A DNA stretch of 64,000 nt from Saccharicrinis carchari (GTDB lineage Bacteria; Bacteroidota; Bacteroidia; Bacteroidales; Marinilabiliaceae), in the NCBI RefSeq assembly GCF_900182605.1, contig NZ_FXTB01000004.1:248001-312000 (forward strand). Direction: 5' to 3'. This document shows, one piece after another, positions 25,106-34,573 of the stretch. Position numbers and translations under genes: made by a program. The notes under the pieces are model-generated. The model saw only the letters and a list, made by a program, of their open reading frames with translations. It did no database searches and was not told the origin of the DNA. The stretch's first letter is position 1. Each line of letters begins with the position of its first letter.

Positions 25106-28063
25106 ATGAAGAAATCAATTTTGGGGGCGTATCACAAATTTATCGTGTGCGCTGTTATTGGAATGTTTTTTTCCATTAACCTGGCAGCCCAGCAAACAAG
25201 TATCAGTGGAGTAGTGACGGATAAGAGTGGCGAGCCCATCCCCGGCGTGTCCATTATAATCAAGGGCACTACTACAGGAACCATAAGCGGAATAGACGGG
25301 GACTTTAACCTTAGCGGCGAAATGCCTGCCGACGCTGTCCTCGTTTTTAGTTTTATAGGAATGCAAACCGAGGAAGTCAATCCTCAAGGCCAATCATTTT
25401 TACAAGTTACATTATTCGACGATATCCTCGGTTTAGACGAGGTAATTGTTGTAGGATATGGAACGCAGGAAAAAAAGGACATTACCGGTTCTGTAGCCAT
25501 GGTTAATTCCGAAGAGTTGGAGTCGCGTCCTAATACGCAACTTGGGTCATTAATTCAAGGGCGGGCCGCTGGTGTTCGTGTGGTATCCGGATCAGGTAAG
25601 CCATCGGAAGGCTTAAGCGTGCGGGTACGTGGAACAAACTCAGTTACAGCCGGAAGTGAACCCTTGTACGTGATTGATGGAATACCAACCAGCGATACAC
25701 GCTCTTTAAACCCGGCCGACGTAGAAACCATGACTATTTTAAAGGATGCTTCTTCAGCAGCTATTTACGGTGCACAGGGCGCTAACGGGGTGGTTTTAAT
25801 TACAACTAAAAAAGGTAAGAGCGGTAAATCAAAAGTAAGCTTAGATGTATATGGCGGTTTTTCGGAAGTATGGAATACGCTGGAAGTTTTAAATGGTGAG
25901 CAGTACCGTGACCTGATGACTGAGATGGGCCAGACCACCGATTGGGAATTATACAACCAAAACACCGATTGGCAAAATGAGGTGTTTAAAAGAGGGGTAT
26001 CGCAAAACTACCAGCTTTCTGTATCGGGAGGAAGTGAAGAAACTACCTACTACATTTCAGGAGGCTGGGTAAAGCAAGAAGGTGCCGTGCGAAGTGCTCA
26101 AATGGACAGAGCCAATTTTAAAGTTAACCTGAATCATGAAGTGAATAAATGGCTAAGTCTGGGAACCAGAATTGCGTATACCAAATACTCCGATGTGGAT
26201 GTAAACGACAATAACGCCGTTAACCAGGGAGGCGTGTTAACCGGCGTAATTAACACCCCAAGCGTTATTGGCATATATAATGCAGATGGTACCTTTACTT
26301 CTAATCCTTTCCAGAATTGGGAAAACCCAATTGCCAGTACCGACGGTTCTGAACGAGAATATAAAAATGATCGTTTCTTGGGAAGCATGTTTTTAAAAGC
26401 TGATTTTTTAAAAGATTTTTCTTTTAAAAGTAACCTTGGCGTTGACTACAGCAATGGCATTTATGATAGCTTTCTGGATCCTTATTTAACCAGTTACGGC
26501 CGTGCCAAGGGTGGAATTGCAAACAACAATACCAACCGCAACAGTTACTGGATGATAGAAAACACCCTATCCTATAATAAGAAAGTGGAAAGTCATTCGC
26601 TTGAAGCCTTGATAGGTGGTGTTGCCCAAAAATATTTGTGGGAGAACAACTACATTACTGCCGAAAACTTCTCGAGTAATGCCATTACCACCACCAATGC
26701 AGGTTCTATTATAACATCGGCCGGTAATACCAAGTCTGAGAAAACAAACACCTCATTTATCAGCAGGCTGAATTATTCATTTGAGGATAAATACTTACTT
26801 ACAGCCAACTTTAGGGCAGATGCCTCCAGTGCTTTTGGTCCGGATAACCGTTGGGGTTATTTTCCATCCTTTTCGGCCGGATGGCGTATTTCTCATGAAT
26901 CATTTATGGCAGGCTTCGATTTTTTGAATGATTTAAAAATGCGCGTTGGCTGGGGTATTGTGGGTAACGACCAAATACGTAATTATGCCTATTATGGCTT
27001 AACAGGCTCCGGCGCCAATTATCCTATTGGCGGACAGACTATGCCGGGAACATACCCCGCTGCAATTGATAACAATAGCTTAAAATGGGAGGAGTCGGAA
27101 CAAACCAATATTGGACTGGACCTCAATGTTTTCAATGGTCGCGTGCAATTTACGGCAGATGCCTACCTTCGTAAAACAAAAGATTTGTTGTTAGATGCAC
27201 CTCTCCCCCACAGTACAGGATACGACAATGCCTTACAAAACATTGGCAACCTCGAAAATAAAGGCTTGGAGTTTAGCCTGAACACGGTTAATATTGACAG
27301 AGCCATCCGATGGAGTTCTACATTCAATATTTCATTTAACCGAAACGAAGTAACCAATCTGGTTGTTGAAAGCTTGCCTATGGGTAACATTGCAGGCCGC
27401 GGTGAAGCCATATTACTGGAAGTAGGCCAGCCATTGGGAACCTTATACGGATACGTGTGGGGTGGTGTTGACCCGGCTACAGGAAATGCTTATTATGTAG
27501 ACAGGAATGGAGACAGCACCTTTGACCCAACACCGGAAGACAGAAAAATTATTGGGGATGCCAACCCTGATTTCTTCTATGGGGTAAATAATACAGCGAG
27601 TTATAAGGGATTTGGCTTAACTGTTTTCCTGGAAGGAAGTTATGGAAACGACATGTTAAATGCTACCCGTATAGATTCAGAAGGAATGAGCGATCCTAAA
27701 AACCAGTTGTTAAGCGTTAACAACAGATGGAGACAGCCCGGTGATGTAACAGACATCCCAAAGGCAAGCTGGGCAAGTACCGTTAACTCAAAAATATCTA
27801 CCCGATTTATCGAAGATGCTTCGTACCTAAGGGTTAAAACCATCACTTTGAGCTATGACATTCCTCAAAAGTTCCTGAATAAAATAAACCTCGACAGAGT
27901 TAAAGTTTATGCAACAGGCGAAAACCTGTTTACCCTAACCGATTATACCGGCTTCGACCCTGAGGTGAACGCATTTGGAGGTTCTAATACCATGCGAGGT
28001 ATTGATTATGGAACCTACCCACAAACACGGAATATCATCTTTGGTTTAAATGTTACTTTTTAA
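25106..28063 (+). CDS. SusC-like TonB-dependent outer-membrane transporter
   Basis: Imports oligosaccharides across the outer membrane with energy from TonB, with the SusD-like lipoprotein as lid. The 985-residue protein has a signal peptide (residues about 1-28), an N-terminal carboxypeptidase-like domain (TSISGVVTDKSGEPIPGVSI), a TonB-box/plug entry (LDEVIVVGYGTQ) and the SusC plug motif SSAAIYGAQGANGVVLITTK, followed by the large beta barrel and a C-terminal strand ending FGLNVTF. It has no N-terminal extension of the anti-sigma-interacting type. It is 12 bp from susD and heads an operon that ends with two GH30 genes. The likely ligand, beta-1,6-gluco-oligosaccharides, is inferred from those enzymes. 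Confidence 0.96.
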   Translation: MKKSILGAYHKFIVCAVIGMFFSINLAAQQTSISGVVTDKSGEPIPGVSIIIKGTTTGTISGIDGDFNLSGEMPADAVLVFSFIGMQTEEVNPQGQSFLQVTLFDDILGLDEVIVVGYGTQEKKDITGSVAMVNSEELESRPNTQLGSLIQGRAAGVRVVSGSGKPSEGLSVRVRGTNSVTAGSEPLYVIDGIPTSDTRSLNPADVETMTILKDASSAAIYGAQGANGVVLITTKKGKSGKSKVSLDVYGGFSEVWNTLEVLNGEQYRDLMTEMGQTTDWELYNQNTDWQNEVFKRGVSQNYQLSVSGGSEETTYYISGGWVKQEGAVRSAQMDRANFKVNLNHEVNKWLSLGTRIAYTKYSDVDVNDNNAVNQGGVLTGVINTPSVIGIYNADGTFTSNPFQNWENPIASTDGSEREYKNDRFLGSMFLKADFLKDFSFKSNLGVDYSNGIYDSFLDPYLTSYGRAKGGIANNNTNRNSYWMIENTLSYNKKVESHSLEALIGGVAQKYLWENNYITAENFSSNAITTTNAGSIITSAGNTKSEKTNTSFISRLNYSFEDKYLLTANFRADASSAFGPDNRWGYFPSFSAGWRISHESFMAGFDFLNDLKMRVGWGIVGNDQIRNYAYYGLTGSGANYPIGGQTMPGTYPAAIDNNSLKWEESEQTNIGLDLNVFNGRVQFTADAYLRKTKDLLLDAPLPHSTGYDNALQNIGNLENKGLEFSLNTVNIDRAIRWSSTFNISFNRNEVTNLVVESLPMGNIAGRGEAILLEVGQPLGTLYGYVWGGVDPATGNAYYVDRNGDSTFDPTPEDRKIIGDANPDFFYGVNNTASYKGFGLTVFLEGSYGNDMLNATRIDSEGMSDPKNQLLSVNNRWRQPGDVTDIPKASWASTVNSKISTRFIEDASYLRVKTITLSYDIPQKFLNKINLDRVKVYATGENLFTLTDYTGFDPEVNAFGGSNTMRGIDYGTYPQTRNIIFGLNVTF

Positions 28064-28075
28064 AAGAAAATAAAA

Positions 28076-29551
28076 ATGAAAATAAAATCATATATATTAA
28101 GTAGTTTGCTCGCAGTTTCGCTTTGGTCATGTGACGATTTCCTTGATCTGAAACCCATTTCGGAAGAAACTACAGCAACCGCCTACGAATCGTACAGCCA
28201 AATAGAGGCTGCCCTGGCAGGAACTTACGAATCTTTTCAATCGGATGCCTACGTATGGAACAATATTATTTTCCAGGATATTAGGTCTGATAATCATTAT
28301 GCAGGAGGAGACAATCCTGAAATATTTGAAGCAGATTTACTGAATATCTCTGCAACCAACTCCAAAGTATACCAGAGTTGGTCGAACTTATACAATGCCA
28401 TATTAAAGGCAAACGTTGTATTGGATAAGGTTGCTGGTATTAATGATCCCTTGCTAACGGATGAGCGAAGAGACCAGATTAAAGGAGAAGCTTACTTTTT
28501 AAGGGCCTATCATTATTATAACCTGGTTAACTTGTGGGGTGGTGTACCGCTTATTTTAGCGCCCACTACCTCCACCGAGGCAAGTGCGGTTAATGTACCT
28601 CGTTCGTCCGCGACAGAGGTTTTTGAGCAGATATTGATTGATTTGGATATGGCGATAAGTTTGCTTCCCGACACCTATGGTAATGAAGCGAGCATTAACA
28701 AGGCACGTGCAACCGCAGGGGCTGCCAACGCCCTGGCTGCTAAAGCATGCGCGCAAAAGCCTGCCCCTGATTATGCCAGAGCCCTGCAATATATCGCAAA
28801 GGTAGAGTCGAGCGATGCCAATTACCAACTCATTGACTATGCCCATTTATTTGACGGAAGCCATTATAACAATGCAGAGTCAATCCTCGAAATTCAATAC
28901 CTAGGTGGCGACGAAGGAAACTGGGGGCCGCAGATGCTTTTACCGCCTTCTATTTCGGGCGATACATGGCGTAAGTTTGCTACACCGTCGCAAAACCTGG
29001 TCAGCGCTTTTGATGCTGAGGGCGATGAGGTGCGCAAGAATGCCAGCATCTTATTCGAAGCTGTTAATTGGGTAGATGAGTATTGGGGTAATGCTTCCGG
29101 CAGCACCATACCCTTTGCCTACAAATGGAAAAATGCCATGGGTTGGGCCAGTACCGACCGCCAGTATATTTTACGCTATGGCGATATAGTACTGCTGAAA
29201 GCAGAGGCACTGAACGAAACCAACAAACTTAATTTAGCGGTAGCCGAGGTAAACCGCATCCGAAGCCGCGTGAACCTGGATCCGTTAACCGCAGATAAAA
29301 CAAGTAGCAAAGAAGCATTGCGTTTGGCCATTTTGAATGAACGGCGCCTTGAATTGGCACAGGAAGCCCAACGTTGGGACGACCTGGTGCGTTATGGCCT
29401 TGCGGTTGAAACCATGAATAACCTGGTAGAGATTGATTTAAGAGACAATCAGCCTGTAACATATGGAATGACTGAAGCTAAAATCCTGCTTCCCATTCCC
29501 CAGCAAGAACTGGATAGAAATCCTGCTTTAGAAACTAATCCATCAAATTAA
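28076..29551 (+). CDS. SusD-like surface glycan-binding lipoprotein
   Basis: A 491-residue RagB/SusD family protein, the surface lid that captures glycan for the partner SusC. The signal peptide ends in a lipobox (SLWSC, Cys at about residue 19) and the SusD N-terminal signature DDFLDLKPISEE follows at once. The helical TPR-like core has the characteristic phrases KGEAYFLRAYHYYNLVNLWGG and NERRLELAQEAQRWDDLVRYG, and the C-terminus ends with the typical LLPIPQQELDRNPALETNP. It is placed directly after its susC. A copy of the dispersed repeat lies in the 116 bp gap that follows. Confidence 0.96.
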   Translation: MKIKSYILSSLLAVSLWSCDDFLDLKPISEETTATAYESYSQIEAALAGTYESFQSDAYVWNNIIFQDIRSDNHYAGGDNPEIFEADLLNISATNSKVYQSWSNLYNAILKANVVLDKVAGINDPLLTDERRDQIKGEAYFLRAYHYYNLVNLWGGVPLILAPTTSTEASAVNVPRSSATEVFEQILIDLDMAISLLPDTYGNEASINKARATAGAANALAAKACAQKPAPDYARALQYIAKVESSDANYQLIDYAHLFDGSHYNNAESILEIQYLGGDEGNWGPQMLLPPSISGDTWRKFATPSQNLVSAFDAEGDEVRKNASILFEAVNWVDEYWGNASGSTIPFAYKWKNAMGWASTDRQYILRYGDIVLLKAEALNETNKLNLAVAEVNRIRSRVNLDPLTADKTSSKEALRLAILNERRLELAQEAQRWDDLVRYGLAVETMNNLVEIDLRDNQPVTYGMTEAKILLPIPQQELDRNPALETNPSN

Positions 29552-29566
29552 AAGTTATGAAACAAG

Positions 29567-29641
29567 CCATGAGAATACTTCACACACTACCTGTCCCGCA
29601 AAGGCGGGAGGAGAGATCAATATTGGTGAGTTCATCGAATG
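29567..29641 (+). repeat. Dispersed repeat, copy B
   Basis: About 75 bp similar to 22522-22599, located between the susD and SusE/F-like genes inside the operon. The central part forms a hairpin CCCGC-AAAG-GCGGG (29596-29609). Because it is in a transcribed gap it could influence transcript stability or partial termination. Two copies only were seen in this window. Confidence 0.75.
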
Positions 29642-29667
29642 CATTTGAAAATTAAAATTATAGTGAG

Positions 29668-31374
29668 ATGAAAATAAAAAATATATTATTTATCCTGATG
29701 GTCACTTTGTTGGCCTGGAGCTGCGAAGAGGAAAGCAACCTTCAGCCCGAAGGCAACTGGGAATTGAGCGAACCCACCTTAGTGCAACTAAACGATGGCA
29801 ATAAGTTGGTTCTTGATGAATCGGCTCCCTTAAGCAAAATTGAGTTTAAATGGAATCCGGCGGTTTCTTCCGCAGGTTATGGTGTATATTATACTGTAGT
29901 TATCGATTCATTAAATGCTGCAGACACAAATCACCCCATTTTATCGTTACAGGCTGAAGATGCGGGCAAAAGCACAAGTGCCTTCATATCTACATTAGCC
30001 TTAAATGAAGCATTGTATATGGCTGGATTTGAACCTGGTGAAGATATCGAGCTTCAATGGTCTGTTGTCGCATCCTGCCTTTCTAAAACAAGCAGCAAGC
30101 AAGCTTCGGTAACCATGGTTAGGTACGATGATGATAACTTATATCTATCGGGCCGAGCCACTGAAATTGGGGATGATGTAAACAAAGCAATCCTGATGAA
30201 GCGCTTACTGAATGCAGCAGGCGATAAGCTAAATTTATATGAAGCATATACGCAACTTAAAGCCAATGAAGGATTTATGGTGTATAACGGACGCAGTAGT
30301 AATGCGGTTGCCTATGGTCTTGATACCGAAGGAAACCTGGTTCGCAACGGACAGCCTATCACTGTTGATAATGAAGGTATTTACCGAATCAATATAGATT
30401 TTGAAGCAATGAGTATTTCATTCTTTAAAATTGACCGCCTTGCACTAATCGGTGACGCCCTCGAAGGTGGCTGGGATGCCGACGAGGCTCTTACATACAA
30501 AGGCATGGGCGTTTGGCAAGCCGACCTAAGCTTTATTAGACCCGGTGGATATATTATACGGGCCAACAATGATTGGCAGGGTATTATGAAACAAGTCAAC
30601 GGAACACCCGATGAGGTTGTTTTGGAGGATTTCGCTAACGCCCAAGGCTATTCAATTGATAATTTTCAGCAAAGCGAAGCCGGCTATTATTCGGTAACCC
30701 TAAGCCTAACAGGGAAAAAGTACACCTTGAATTTAGAAAAAGCGCCGGAGCAACAAATGTATGTAATTGTGAATGGTACAGATGCCTACAATATGACTTT
30801 GGTGGGCGACGGAAGGTTTGCCACAACAAGTTATTTGGCTTTACAGACTACCGACAATATCCTGATTAACACAAAATCAGATGGCAGTGGAACAAGTTAC
30901 AGCATTGATGGCGCTATGGAACAAGGCGATAGCGATAAGGTAGGTAACACTTTAAGTATAGTTGAAGGAAGCAACTCTTTTTCTCCGGCTGTGGATCAGG
31001 CATACAGATTTGAAGTAGATGTAAAAAACAGTGAGTTTAAATGGCATTATTATAACCTGAAACTGTTCCACTGGGATGATGATGCAGAAGGCGGCTGGGA
31101 CGCCAAAACAGAAACACTAATGACCTATTCGCATCCGTATGTATTTACAGCAACGGCTGATTTGCAAGCAGACTTTGAATCTAAGTTCTTCTCTCCATGG
31201 GATATCCAGTTCGGGGCCGGGGCAAACGATGACAAAACTGCGCTGGTAGGAACTGCCACTAACGATTCAGGCGCTTCTAATTTGCAAAACATACTATCAA
31301 GTGCAACGTATACTATTAAATTAACCGTTGCTCCTGATTTTTCAACAGCGAATTACGAGTTTGTAGCTCAATAA
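29668..31374 (+). CDS. SusE/SusF-like outer-membrane glycan-binding lipoprotein
   Basis: A 568-residue lipoprotein (lipobox LAWSC, Cys at about residue 19) with an N-terminal SusE-type Ig-like domain (about residues 20-150) and then repeated carbohydrate-binding-like beta domains. Two of these share the phrase EGGWDA followed by a core of beta strands: ALEGGWDADEALTYKG near residue 268 and DAEGGWDAKTETLMTY near residue 473, as in the starch-binding SusF/DUF5116-type repeats. Such proteins sit on the cell surface and bind the target glycan but have no catalytic activity. It lies between susD and the two GH30 genes in the same operon. Binding specificity is inferred from the enzymes. Confidence 0.85.
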   Translation: MKIKNILFILMVTLLAWSCEEESNLQPEGNWELSEPTLVQLNDGNKLVLDESAPLSKIEFKWNPAVSSAGYGVYYTVVIDSLNAADTNHPILSLQAEDAGKSTSAFISTLALNEALYMAGFEPGEDIELQWSVVASCLSKTSSKQASVTMVRYDDDNLYLSGRATEIGDDVNKAILMKRLLNAAGDKLNLYEAYTQLKANEGFMVYNGRSSNAVAYGLDTEGNLVRNGQPITVDNEGIYRINIDFEAMSISFFKIDRLALIGDALEGGWDADEALTYKGMGVWQADLSFIRPGGYIIRANNDWQGIMKQVNGTPDEVVLEDFANAQGYSIDNFQQSEAGYYSVTLSLTGKKYTLNLEKAPEQQMYVIVNGTDAYNMTLVGDGRFATTSYLALQTTDNILINTKSDGSGTSYSIDGAMEQGDSDKVGNTLSIVEGSNSFSPAVDQAYRFEVDVKNSEFKWHYYNLKLFHWDDDAEGGWDAKTETLMTYSHPYVFTATADLQADFESKFFSPWDIQFGAGANDDKTALVGTATNDSGASNLQNILSSATYTIKLTVAPDFSTANYEFVAQ

Positions 31375-31389
31375 TTAAAATTTAAACCT

Positions 31390-32841
31390 ATGAACATTAA
31401 AAAAATGTCAATTTTATCTTTCATATTTTCAATCGTCGCTTTGTTAGGCATTCAATGTTCTGACAAACCTGGCGATAGCCCGGCTCCTCCTCCTGTAAAA
31501 ATGGAGGAGTTGGATGTAACACAGTACCTTTCTACCTACGATGGGATTGCTAAATTTAATAAGCAGGATAAAGTTTTTACCCAGGCTTCTGAAAACAATA
31601 ACCCAACCATTACGGTAAATACCGACATGACCTATCAAACCATGGATGGTTTTGGGTTTACCTTAACGGGGGGAAGTGCCATGCATTTATACAACATGAG
31701 TTCTTCTAAGAGACAGGCCTTGTTAAATGAGTTATTTGCACATTATGGAAACCATATAGGCGTAAGCTATCTGAGAGTGAGTATCGGGGCTTCTGATTTG
31801 GATGCCTATACATTTTCATATAACGATTTAGGTGCAGGCGAAACAGATGTAGATATGCAGCATTTCTCACTGGCACCGGATAAAGCCTATTTAATCCCCG
31901 TATTAAAGGAAATTCTGGCCATTAATCCTGATATTAAAATATTAGGATCGCCATGGTCGGCACCAACCTGGATGAAAACAAACGGAGCAACCAAAGGAGG
32001 AGAACTTAAGCCGGAATATTACCAGGCCTATGCCAATTATTTTGTTAAATATGTGCAGGAAATGGCCAAGGAAGGAATAATCATTGATGCCATTACCGTT
32101 CAAAACGAACCGTTACATCCGGGGAATAACCCTAGTATGTATATGTCTGCAGGTGATCAGGCGAACTTTGTAAAGTCGGCATTAGGCCCCACTTTTGAGT
32201 CTGAAGGCATCAATACCAAGATAATTATTTACGATCACAATGCCGACAGAACAGATTACCCAATAAGTATCCTGGATGATGCCGAAGCGAATAAATATAT
32301 CGATGGTTCAGCATTTCATCTGTACGGTGGCGATATCGGAAACCTAAGTGATGTTCATGCGGCACACCCCGACAAGAACCTGTATTTTACAGAACAGTGG
32401 GTGGGAGCACCCGGAAATTTCGGTGAGGATATGGTATGGCATACGCGTAACTTAATTGTTGGAGCTTCTCGCAATTGGTGCAAAACAGTACTCGAATGGA
32501 ACCTGGCAGCTGATTCTGATCTGAAACCCTATACCGATGGCGGATGTAACCAATGCCTTGGGGCATTAACTATCGATGGCGATGCAGTAATTCGTAATCC
32601 TGCGTATTACATTATAGCACATGCTTCTAAATTTGTGCGTCCCGGATCGGTTAGAGTTGAATCCAACTTGCCTTCCGGCCTACCCAATGTGGCCTTTGAA
32701 GCACCAGATGGTAATATTGTAATAGTTGTGCTGAACGACACCGACGATAAAAAACAGTTTAATATTGAATTAAATGACGAAATGACCTCCGTTACATTGG
32801 CTTCAAAATCGGTAGGCACTTTTGTATGGAAACAAAATTAA
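31390..32841 (+). CDS. GH30 family glycoside hydrolase lipoprotein (probable beta-1,6-glucanase)
   Basis: A 483-residue lipoprotein (lipobox GIQC, Cys at about residue 23), so probably surface or periplasm-facing on the outer membrane. The GH30 (beta/alpha)8 domain begins around residue 75 with MDGFGFTLTGGSA. The acid/base is Glu240 in TVQNEP and the nucleophile Glu335 in YFTEQW; SPWSAPTWMKTNG is another GH30 signature. A short C-terminal beta domain completes the fold. Sequence and context fit subfamily 3, endo-beta-1,6-glucanases found in fungal-glucan utilisation loci such as that of Bacteroides thetaiotaomicron, though subfamily was not computed. It ends 11 bp before the start chosen for the next GH30 gene. 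Confidence 0.93.
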   Translation: MNIKKMSILSFIFSIVALLGIQCSDKPGDSPAPPPVKMEELDVTQYLSTYDGIAKFNKQDKVFTQASENNNPTITVNTDMTYQTMDGFGFTLTGGSAMHLYNMSSSKRQALLNELFAHYGNHIGVSYLRVSIGASDLDAYTFSYNDLGAGETDVDMQHFSLAPDKAYLIPVLKEILAINPDIKILGSPWSAPTWMKTNGATKGGELKPEYYQAYANYFVKYVQEMAKEGIIIDAITVQNEPLHPGNNPSMYMSAGDQANFVKSALGPTFESEGINTKIIIYDHNADRTDYPISILDDAEANKYIDGSAFHLYGGDIGNLSDVHAAHPDKNLYFTEQWVGAPGNFGEDMVWHTRNLIVGASRNWCKTVLEWNLAADSDLKPYTDGGCNQCLGALTIDGDAVIRNPAYYIIAHASKFVRPGSVRVESNLPSGLPNVAFEAPDGNIVIVVLNDTDDKKQFNIELNDEMTSVTLASKSVGTFVWKQN

Positions 32842-32852
32842 GGATAAAAAAA

Positions 32853-34316
32853 ATGAAGAATATATTTATAATAACTCTTATAACGGCCCTTTTTGTTGGG
32901 TGTAGCTTTAAAGCGCCGGAAAAAAAGCAAAAAAACGAAACGAGCTTTTCTCCGGAGGGAAAAACCATAACCGTTTATTCAACCGATAAGCAAAGTGGCG
33001 ACCGTTTAACCTTAAAGCAGGATTTAAGTTTCGGTTCCACATCGCAGCCTACAGAAGCAGAGGTATCTGTATTTGTTAATCCCGCAAAGCAGTTTCAAAC
33101 CTTTATTGGTATCGGGGGTGCTATTACCGATGCCTCGGCCGAAGTTTTCGCTAAGCTTTCCAAAGAAAAGCAGCAAGAACTCATAAACGCCTATTATGGC
33201 GAAGACGGCATAGACCATACCCTGCTACGCACCACCATCCACAGTTGCGATTTTAGCTCAGGCAGCTATACCTATATCGAGGAAGGCGACAAAGAACTAA
33301 CAAGCTTTTCCATCGACCACGACAGGCAATATCGTATTCCCATGATACAACGAGCTATGGATGCAGCTACCGAACCATTGTTATTTTACGTTAGTCCATG
33401 GAGTCCACCTGCCTTTATGAAAGGACGTGATAACATGTTACGCGGTGGCTCATTGCTACCGGAGTTTTACCAGTCGTGGGCCTCGTATTATGCCAAGTTT
33501 ATCAAAGCTTATGAGGCCGAAGGATTTCCGATATGGGGCTTAACCATACAAAATGAGCCCATGGCGGTGCAAACATGGGAATCGTGCGTTTATACCGCAG
33601 AGCAGGAACGCGATTTTTTAAAGAATTACCTGGGGCCTACGCTCGAAAAAGAAGGGCTGGGCGATAAAAAAATCGTGGTGTGGGATCACAACCGCGACTT
33701 GATTACCCATCGCGCCAACACCATCTTTGGCGATCCCGAAGCGGCCAAATATGCCTGGGGCATCGGCTTTCACTGGTATGAGCGCTGGGCCGGAGGTGAA
33801 TCGATGTGGGACAACCTTAAAAACGTAAAAGAATCGTTCCCCGAAAAGGAACTCCTGTTCACCGAAGGATGCATCGAAGCCTTTGACGAAACGCAATACC
33901 AGCGTTGGAGCAATGGCGAACGTTATGGAATATCCATGATCAACGATTTTAACTGTGGTACAGTGGGCTGGACCGATTGGAACATACTACTCGACCAAAC
34001 AGGCGGACCTAACCATGTGGGCAACTTTTGCTTCGCCCCCATCCATGCCGATACCCGCACCGATGAGTTGATTTATACACCATCGTATTATTACATGGGC
34101 CATTTCTCAAAATTCATCCGTCCAGGAGCTAAAAGGGTGAGCACCACCACCAGCCGCAGCCATTTGTTAAGCACCTCGTTTTTAAACAATAGCGGCAAAA
34201 TGGTAACCGTAGTGATGAACCGTTCCGACGAGGACATCACCTATAATTTGATTGTGGATGAGTTCGAAACCGAGATTAATATTCCGGCACATGGAATCCA
34301 ATCGTTAGTATATTAA
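32853..34316 (+). CDS. Second GH30 family glycoside hydrolase lipoprotein
   Basis: The frame opens at an upstream ATG (32826) that overlaps the preceding gene; I chose the ATG at 32853 because it gives a clean lipoprotein signal peptide (MKNIFIITLITALFVGC). This yields 487 residues. The GH30 acid/base is Glu235 in TIQNEP and the nucleophile Glu338 in LFTEGC, with the signature SPWSPPAFMK near residue 180. The two GH30 proteins are clearly different from each other, so they may cleave internal and terminal linkages or different branch lengths rather than being a recent duplication. It is the last gene of the locus and is followed by a terminator. Confidence 0.93.
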   Translation: MKNIFIITLITALFVGCSFKAPEKKQKNETSFSPEGKTITVYSTDKQSGDRLTLKQDLSFGSTSQPTEAEVSVFVNPAKQFQTFIGIGGAITDASAEVFAKLSKEKQQELINAYYGEDGIDHTLLRTTIHSCDFSSGSYTYIEEGDKELTSFSIDHDRQYRIPMIQRAMDAATEPLLFYVSPWSPPAFMKGRDNMLRGGSLLPEFYQSWASYYAKFIKAYEAEGFPIWGLTIQNEPMAVQTWESCVYTAEQERDFLKNYLGPTLEKEGLGDKKIVVWDHNRDLITHRANTIFGDPEAAKYAWGIGFHWYERWAGGESMWDNLKNVKESFPEKELLFTEGCIEAFDETQYQRWSNGERYGISMINDFNCGTVGWTDWNILLDQTGGPNHVGNFCFAPIHADTRTDELIYTPSYYYMGHFSKFIRPGAKRVSTTTSRSHLLSTSFLNNSGKMVTVVMNRSDEDITYNLIVDEFETEINIPAHGIQSLVY

Positions 34317-34451
34317 ACAGATAATATTTAATGAAGGATTGCAAGCGATTGCTATTTAAATAATTCTTAATCAAAAATGAACTTGAGTTAGCACTTGCTG
34401 ACAATGTGAGGCCAACCGGACAGATTAAATTAATTACCGGTGTCAGTTAAC

Positions 34452-34493
34452 AAAAAAGAGGCTGTCTCAAATAAGACAGCCTCTTTTTTTTTT
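34452..34493 (+). terminator. Rho-independent terminator of the polysaccharide locus
   Basis: An 11 bp perfect GC-containing stem (AGAGGCTGTCT, 34457-34467, with AGACAGCCTCT, 34474-34484), loop CAAATA, followed by nine T residues. Flanking A and T runs extend the stem. It lies 135 nt after the second GH30 gene. Confidence 0.9.
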
Positions 34494-34573
34494 GACTGAC
34501 GTTGTATGAATGTCAGTCCCAACTTTCCCAATTACCGTTCACTGCATACCGAATGCCGACCCCTGTTTGCCGT

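Noticed and set aside
32826-32852. Upstream ATG of the second GH30 gene overlapping the first
   Set aside because: Adds METKLRIKK before a clean lipoprotein signal peptide; the ATG at 32853 fits better.
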